A DNA stretch of 40,779 bases, taken from positions 1-40,779 of IMG/VR virus record IMGVR_UViG_3300036979_000302; one strand, 5' to 3'. The position numbers and the translations under genes are program-made. Shown here one piece after another: positions 36,778 through 40,779 of this stretch. This DNA is from a virus. The notes under the pieces were generated by a model, which was given only the letters and a program-made list of their open reading frames with translations, made no database searches and was not told the DNA's origin. Every line of letters begins with the position of its first letter. Positions within the stretch are counted from its first letter, which is position 1.

Positions 36778-37361
36778 ACCGCTGCCCTCCGATACGACTT
36801 GAGCACTTCCTCGACGCCGGGCAGCCAGGCAACGTCGCCCTTCCATGACACCGAGGACTCGCCAACGCTGATCGAGTCGGCGCCGATCTGCTTACGCGTG
36901 TTGTACAAGAACATCGCCTGCCGCGCCGCGGCCTGCGCCAGGTCGGGATACGTGGCCATGAGCTTCTCGGTCGTCGCCGCCATGCCGCCTGTGTACACGA
37001 CCTTGAGCGCCTGGGGGCCGGGTGCAAGACCGGCTCGGACGTACAAGATCCCCGTCTCTGTGGCCACTCTGTACGTCGTGGCGTCCACCGCAGACGTGAA
37101 CAGCCACATCGGATCGTTCCAAATTCCCTCGCCAGCACCCACGATTGACGTCACCGGCGTCGAACGTAGAGCAAAAACGAAGTCGCCAGCGTCGACGTCG
37201 AAATATTGCGTCTGTTGTACGCGTTGCACGGCGCGGTTCATGAACCGTTCGGCTTGTGTCGAGACAGCCTCGATCATGTGCTCGATGAGCGCGTCGTGCT
37301 CGGTCTCGTCGCCCTTGATGCCGACGAGGGCCTTGACGTAGGCGAGGGTCACGAACTCCAT
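36774..37361 (-). CDS. Head-tail connector (gp6-like), 195 aa
   Basis: The start is ATG 37361 (MEFVTLAYVKALVG), the first after the 53-aa gene; the frame is open to 37421. The N-terminal helices (DETEHDALIEHMIEAVSTQA, RFMNRAVQRVQQTQYF) and DLAQAAARQAMFLYNTRKQI match the gp6-like connector family. It forms the ring beneath the portal that receives the tail. Positions in the module confirm this. Confidence 0.85.
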   Translation of the reverse strand: MEFVTLAYVKALVGIKGDETEHDALIEHMIEAVSTQAERFMNRAVQRVQQTQYFDVDAGDFVFALRSTPVTSIVGAGEGIWNDPMWLFTSAVDATTYRVATETGILYVRAGLAPGPQALKVVYTGGMAATTEKLMATYPDLAQAAARQAMFLYNTRKQIGADSISVGESSVSWKGDVAWLPGVEEVLKSYRRAAV

Positions 37362-37369
37362 GGCGTTAC

Positions 37370-37531
37370 TCACATCTGCCGGTTGAAAGGCGTCACCATC
37401 GCACGGTTGCGATAATGGCACACCATTTTTCTCTTCACGTCCTCTCTGGGCGTGAACTCCTCACATCGCCTGCGCTTCTTCTCGCAGTACGTCGTCTCTT
37501 CTTCTCGCACTATCTGTGTCTTCTGCCCCAT
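37370..37531 (-). CDS. Small basic hypothetical protein, 53 aa
   Basis: ATG 37531 is chosen because the longer open frame overlaps the capsid gene and hairpin. The chain is very basic (YCEKKRRRCEEFTPREDVKR, MVCHYRNRAMVTPFNRQM) with Cys residues at three places. It lies just after the 14-bp hairpin and 9 bases before the connector start. It may be a small head-associated protein or an unused frame; the spacing and length support translation only moderately. Confidence 0.55.
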   Translation of the reverse strand: MGQKTQIVREEETTYCEKKRRRCEEFTPREDVKRKMVCHYRNRAMVTPFNRQM

Positions 37532-37558
37532 GTCATTGCCTTTGCGTGTAAGCCCGGC

Positions 37559-37594
37559 GCCGGGTCGAGCGTTGCTATTCACGCTCGACCCGGC
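37559..37594 (-). terminator. 14-bp perfect hairpin after the capsid gene
   Basis: Arms 37559-37572 and 37581-37594 pair perfectly over 14 bp around an 8-base loop, starting 15 bases after the capsid stop on the minus strand. There is no T-run. The structure would stabilise capsid mRNA ends or partly terminate transcription, which would raise capsid output relative to connector and tail genes. Confidence 0.8.
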
Positions 37595-37608
37595 CCAAGC
37601 CATTGAGA

Positions 37609-38913
37609 CTAGGACGTAGTGTCGTCGATCAGGCAGATAGAGTTCGGGTTGCGTGCTCCGAAATCGCAGGAGTACGTCGCCCTGATCTCGATCGAGTTCT
37701 GCGCCCAGGCGTTGCCGCCCGTGTCCGTCGCAGCGAGCTCGACACCGCCCCACTCGGCCAGCAGCATGTCCGTCATACGAGCGAGAACGAGATTCGCCAG
37801 ATTCGTCCCGCTTCCCTTCGTCTCGGCAATCGAGACGTTGGTGCTCAGGTGCACCGGAATCCCGCGGATTTGCTTGAGCGGTGCCATCTGGATGTTGCCA
37901 GGGACTCCGCTCTGCGGGTTATAGAGGAAGTTGTTCGCCTCGGACGCGACGATGAGTTGCGTGATGTTATGCCACGTCCGCGGGTGCATGATGAACGCGC
38001 GCCCGTCCTGGGGAACGTTGTCCAGATCGAGTTCCAGGATCATGTCGTCGAGAAGCGCCTGCGTGATCACGCCACCATTCGTGCCGATGTCCACGTTATT
38101 GATCGATGCCATGTTGGCCATTCCGGTGGGACACGGGGAAGCGGTCGTCGCCAGGCCTTCAATGCACGCCTCGTCGACTGCGGCCGCCAGCGCGTTCGCC
38201 ATGTCCTCTCGGACGATCTGCTCGGCCGCTCCGGCCGAGGTGTTAACGAGGAACTTGCTGAGCTGCACGCGGTGCGCCGCGAACTTCGGGCTCAAGGAAA
38301 GCTGGCCGGGGGTCGGCGCGCTTTCAGTGATCGACCCGTTCTGCGCGAGCCAGTACACCGTACCGCCTGCCGTCGCCTTCGGGATCAGTACCGGGGCGCC
38401 GGTGCACGGCAGGATGCGCATGCCGGCCTGACGGCATACCATCGCCGAACGATACACGGCGATGAACTCCTCGGGCAGAAACTCTGTGCCAACCCAGTAT
38501 CCGCCGGCAGAGCCGCTCGCCCATGCGATCGCCTTCTCTTGCAGACCCGCGAACTTCTCCGCGGTCTTCTGCATGCAGCGATACTCGTAAGGCGCGATCG
38601 CCGGGTTGCGCTGAACCTGCGCTTTGAGGAACCGGATGATCGAGAACTTGTCGGGAGGCGGGAGGTCCGACGGCGACTTGCTCTGCGCCTCACGGATCCG
38701 CTGCTCAAACAGCTTCTCCATCGGGTCACACGCCGTGCCCGGCAACGTAGGCTGGGCGGAATCCTCGGCAGTCGGCGGAATCAGCGCCTTGCCGTTTTTC
38801 TCGATCGCCGTGACGCGCTCGCGAATCTTCGCGTTATCCTCGATCATCGGCGCAGTAGCCTTGGCCACGGCGTCCGTGACCAGTTGTCCAAACTCGTCTT
38901 TGGTGAACTTCAT
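37609..38913 (-). CDS. Major capsid protein (HK97 fold), 434 aa
   Basis: The N-terminal ~110 residues are charged and coiled-coil-like, a delta/scaffold-type domain removed by the protease. The capsid part has the HK97-type sequence pattern (ASGSAGGYWVGTEFLPEEFI, TVYWLAQNGSITESAPTPGQ, LSPKFAAHRVQLSKFLVNTS, IVREDMANALAAAVDEACIE, RAFIMHPRTWHNITQLI). It forms the shell. It is followed by a strong hairpin and preceded by the protease. Confidence 0.94.
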   Translation of the reverse strand: MKFTKDEFGQLVTDAVAKATAPMIEDNAKIRERVTAIEKNGKALIPPTAEDSAQPTLPGTACDPMEKLFEQRIREAQSKSPSDLPPPDKFSIIRFLKAQVQRNPAIAPYEYRCMQKTAEKFAGLQEKAIAWASGSAGGYWVGTEFLPEEFIAVYRSAMVCRQAGMRILPCTGAPVLIPKATAGGTVYWLAQNGSITESAPTPGQLSLSPKFAAHRVQLSKFLVNTSAGAAEQIVREDMANALAAAVDEACIEGLATTASPCPTGMANMASINNVDIGTNGGVITQALLDDMILELDLDNVPQDGRAFIMHPRTWHNITQLIVASEANNFLYNPQSGVPGNIQMAPLKQIRGIPVHLSTNVSIAETKGSGTNLANLVLARMTDMLLAEWGGVELAATDTGGNAWAQNSIEIRATYSCDFGARNPNSICLIDDTTS

Positions 38914-38943
38914 GTTTCTCCTAGCCTTTCAGGCTATGGGTTG

Positions 38944-39936
38944 CTAACTTTCGAAGACGCTCTCGTACAGGGATTTCTCGGCACCGGCGTCTTCCTCGGC
39001 ACCAAGGTCCAACTCGATCAGGTCGTCACTACACTCGACGATCTCCACATCAGAGTCACTGTCACCGTCCGCGGTCCCAACGTCATCGCCGGCGTCTTTA
39101 GCGCCTTCGCCGGCGGCGGCGTCATCAGCTTGCGCGTCGGATAGCGGCTCCCGTGGTGCCGTCTTGGTCGTGAGACCATCGATCTTCTTTTCCAAATCCG
39201 CGAACCTCGCCTCGCAGCGCGTGAGCGCGGTAAGCACATCGCCGAGGGTAGGCGCGGTCGCCTCCTCGGTAGTCTTCTCGGTTTCGTCCTGAACTTCCGG
39301 AATCTCTTCCTTGCAGGCGTCCGCAAGCGCGTCCTTGACCGTGGCGGAGGCCTCGAGGCTCTGCGTGTCCTCGTGCGCGTCGGTAAGCCACACGTCGAAC
39401 GCACGGCGCTCGTTCTCTGTCGGTTCCGCCTCGAGCGCCTTGTTCGTGATCAGCGCCTCGGGATTCGCGCCCACCGGGCAGGCCGAGAGCTCGAGCAGCT
39501 CCTGCTTGAGAAACTTCCTCCCCGGCCACAGATCCGGCTTGGCCTTCTTGCGCTTGAGCTCTTCTTCGCTGACCTCGTCAATGCGCTCGCTCTTTTGCGA
39601 CTGGAAGCCAACCGAAACGCCCTTGAGAAACCCCTGCTGGTAGTGCTGGAAAACTTGCTCGGCGAACTCGTTGATATCCGCCGGGGCGAACTCGATCTCG
39701 AACTTGAGCTTCTCGCCATCCTGCACGACGTTTACCGCACGTCCGATGGGCAGCAGATCTCGACGATGCGCCCAGAGGAACACGGGGTTCCGCTTGTAGT
39801 TCTTCGTGTCCCAGCCCTCAACCGCAATCTCGTCGCCGTAGCGGTCACGCGTCGCGGTGGAGCCTACAAACTTGAGAATGCGATTATTCGCACCCGTGGC
39901 CTTAATTTCGCAATCTCGCAGTTCGAACTTATCCAT
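38944..39936 (-). CDS. S78 prohead protease with acidic scaffold-like tail, 330 aa
   Basis: The catalytic His57 lies in LWAHRRDLLPIG and Ser108 in GFLKGVSVGF, with SACPVGANPEAL at 151-162, the HK97 gp4-type pattern. Residues after about 165 are an added coiled-coil (LTRCEARFADLEKKIDGLTT) and a highly acidic end (DSDSDVEIVECSDDLIELD). The tail is probably a fused scaffold that directs assembly and is cleaved off during maturation. Confidence 0.93.
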   Translation of the reverse strand: MDKFELRDCEIKATGANNRILKFVGSTATRDRYGDEIAVEGWDTKNYKRNPVFLWAHRRDLLPIGRAVNVVQDGEKLKFEIEFAPADINEFAEQVFQHYQQGFLKGVSVGFQSQKSERIDEVSEEELKRKKAKPDLWPGRKFLKQELLELSACPVGANPEALITNKALEAEPTENERRAFDVWLTDAHEDTQSLEASATVKDALADACKEEIPEVQDETEKTTEEATAPTLGDVLTALTRCEARFADLEKKIDGLTTKTAPREPLSDAQADDAAAGEGAKDAGDDVGTADGDSDSDVEIVECSDDLIELDLGAEEDAGAEKSLYESVFES

Positions 39937-40003
39937 GACTACTCCTTGCGCGTCGCGCGCGTGATTATCAGTAGGAGATCGAGTTTCTCTTCGCTTTTTG
40001 TGC

Positions 40004-40345
40004 TCACGGCCTTACATGTTTCTTTAGATCATCCGACATAGTTTTGACTGCTTCGAGAATGGCGACAATATTTGTTTCGTTGCGCACGCCTCGAATGAGC
40101 AACTGATCGAGTACTTCGTCTACCTTCGCCCAGCGTGTCAGAGCGATTGACTCACACCATTCTTGCCGATCAGCGATGGCCTTGACCGCCAACGTGGTCT
40201 GCTCGCGCAATTGAACCAGCGATACCGACGTCTGCTCGCCTCTGGCGCGTACGTCGTAGTACCCGCCGACAGCAGTGGTCAGTGTCGCCAACAGCGCTAC
40301 GGCAGTCGCTACAGTGCCAAGCCAGTTGGCACTACTCTTCGCCAT
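40004..40345 (-). CDS. Small membrane protein between portal and protease, 113 aa
   Basis: The start is ATG 40345, overlapping the portal-MuF stop (TAATG). Residues 6-30 form a hydrophobic segment (WLGTVATAVALLATLTTAVG) followed by a coiled-coil-like part (SVSLVQLREQTTLAVKAIAD). It resembles small accessory proteins inserted in head operons; a holin role is possible from topology but the position is unusual. Function unknown. Confidence 0.72.
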   Translation of the reverse strand: MAKSSANWLGTVATAVALLATLTTAVGGYYDVRARGEQTSVSLVQLREQTTLAVKAIADRQEWCESIALTRWAKVDEVLDQLLIRGVRNETNIVAILEAVKTMSDDLKKHVRP

Positions 40346-40779
40346 TAACTCACCGCCATCATTGAACAACGACAATTGATAACTTCACCAGGTGGACCGT
40401 TGACGTCGCTCGGATACAGACACCCGTTGGGATATTCCTTGCCAATCGGCCACGCGCCGAGTGCCATGCACGCCAGGTGACTTTCTCGCGTGACCTCGTC
40501 TCTGGCCGCGATCCACATATGCTTCTTGACGCCGGCGATGACCTCGCACTCGCGTTCGACGCCGTTGGCCGCCTGCGCGGTCTCGGTTCTCGCGATCGTC
40601 AATGCTCGTGCGCGCGAGTCCCGCATGGCCGTGAAGACGTTCTCTTGCAGGGTCGAGATCGAATACCCCTGGCGCTTGGCCTCGACAACGAGCTTGCGCA
40701 CAACTTCGTTGATGCCCTTCTTGTTGAGGTTCTCAACGATCTTCATGGTCTTGCCGTTGAGGAACCGCACGATCTCCTT
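40345..40779 (-). CDS. Portal-MuF fusion, C-terminal part (continues from 1)
   Basis: This is the same gene as 1-1756, completing residues about 547-687; bases 40653-40779 repeat 1-127. The MuF (SPP1 gp7-like) domain is recognised by TIARTETAQAANGVERE, MWIAARDEVTRESHLACMA and the ending EVINCRCSM. MuF proteins are minor head components delivered with DNA or needed for assembly. In most phages they are a separate gene after the portal; here they are one protein. Confidence 0.92.
   Translation of the reverse strand, partial: KEIVRFLNGKTMKIVENLNKKGINEVVRKLVVEAKRQGYSISTLQENVFTAMRDSRARALTIARTETAQAANGVERECEVIAGVKKHMWIAARDEVTRESHLACMALGAWPIGKEYPNGCLYPSDVNGPPGEVINCRCSMMAVS
40653..40779. repeat. Right copy of the 127-bp terminal overlap
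   Basis: Exact copy of bases 1-127 inside the portal-MuF gene. One copy should be removed to obtain the circular sequence. Confidence 0.93.

Noticed and set aside
37603-39144. 513-residue plus-strand open frame
   Set aside because: It is antisense to the capsid and protease genes and has no recognisable motif.
40653-40779. Physical direct terminal repeats of a linear virion genome
   Set aside because: The repeat lies in the middle of one gene that closes in frame, and its length equals a common assembler k-mer. Read-end data would be needed to revive the idea.
1-40779. tRNA or rRNA genes
   Set aside because: I saw no cloverleaf with the conserved T-arm sequence while reading the intergenic stretches; a tRNAscan-type search would decide.

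Overview
The window is the genome of a temperate, lambda-like siphovirus (Caudoviricetes), assembled as a circle. The first 127 bases recur exactly as the last 127 bases (40653-40779). Joining the ends restores one uninterrupted reading frame, a 687-residue portal/MuF fusion cut by both window edges, so the unique genome is about 40,652 bp and the linear ends are an assembly choice. The composition is GC-rich. The tail-tip set (gpM-, gpL-, gpK-, gpI- and gpJ-like), the RlpA-type enzyme and two lipoproteins point to a Gram-negative host. The host genus cannot be read from the sequence.

Layout. The morphogenesis module is on the minus strand and runs from about 3.4 kb down through position 1, then from 40.8 kb down to 18.3 kb: terS, terL, portal-MuF, a small membrane protein, S78 prohead protease with an acidic scaffold-like tail, HK97-type major capsid protein, a 14-bp hairpin, connector and tail-completion genes, tail tube, tail assembly chaperone with a -1 frameshift, tape measure, and the tail-tip proteins M, L, K and an I-J fusion. 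After these come fibre, spike and repeat proteins, then a small cluster with a holin-like gene. The lysogeny segment (3.4-5.5 kb) holds a Xis-like HTH, a BamE-like lipoprotein, a tyrosine integrase, and a sigma70-like promoter with a palindromic operator in front of a Cro/CI-family HTH gene.

The plus-strand early module (5.4-18.3 kb) has a RecT-family annealing protein, an RlpA-like wall enzyme, a ParB-adenine methyltransferase fusion, a PD-(D/E)XK nuclease candidate, a DUF1376 replication initiator containing an iteron array (probable origin), a DnaC-like helicase loader, SSB and RusA. It continues as a tightly overlapping operon of small genes: a DUF115/GT42-like protein, a SAM methyltransferase, several short Cys-cluster proteins and a MazZ/DUF5664-like dNTP pyrophosphohydrolase.

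How it fits together. Replication probably resembles lambda O/P: the initiator binds iterons inside its own gene and the loader recruits the host helicase, since no polymerase or helicase gene is present. RecT, SSB, RusA and the nuclease would handle recombination. The least explained parts are the Cys-cluster operon (15.4-17.9 kb), a conserved hairpin present twice in opposite orientation (7.5 and 18.6 kb), the eight-repeat protein at 19.4-20.1 kb, and related lectin-like domains inserted into two tail-tip proteins.
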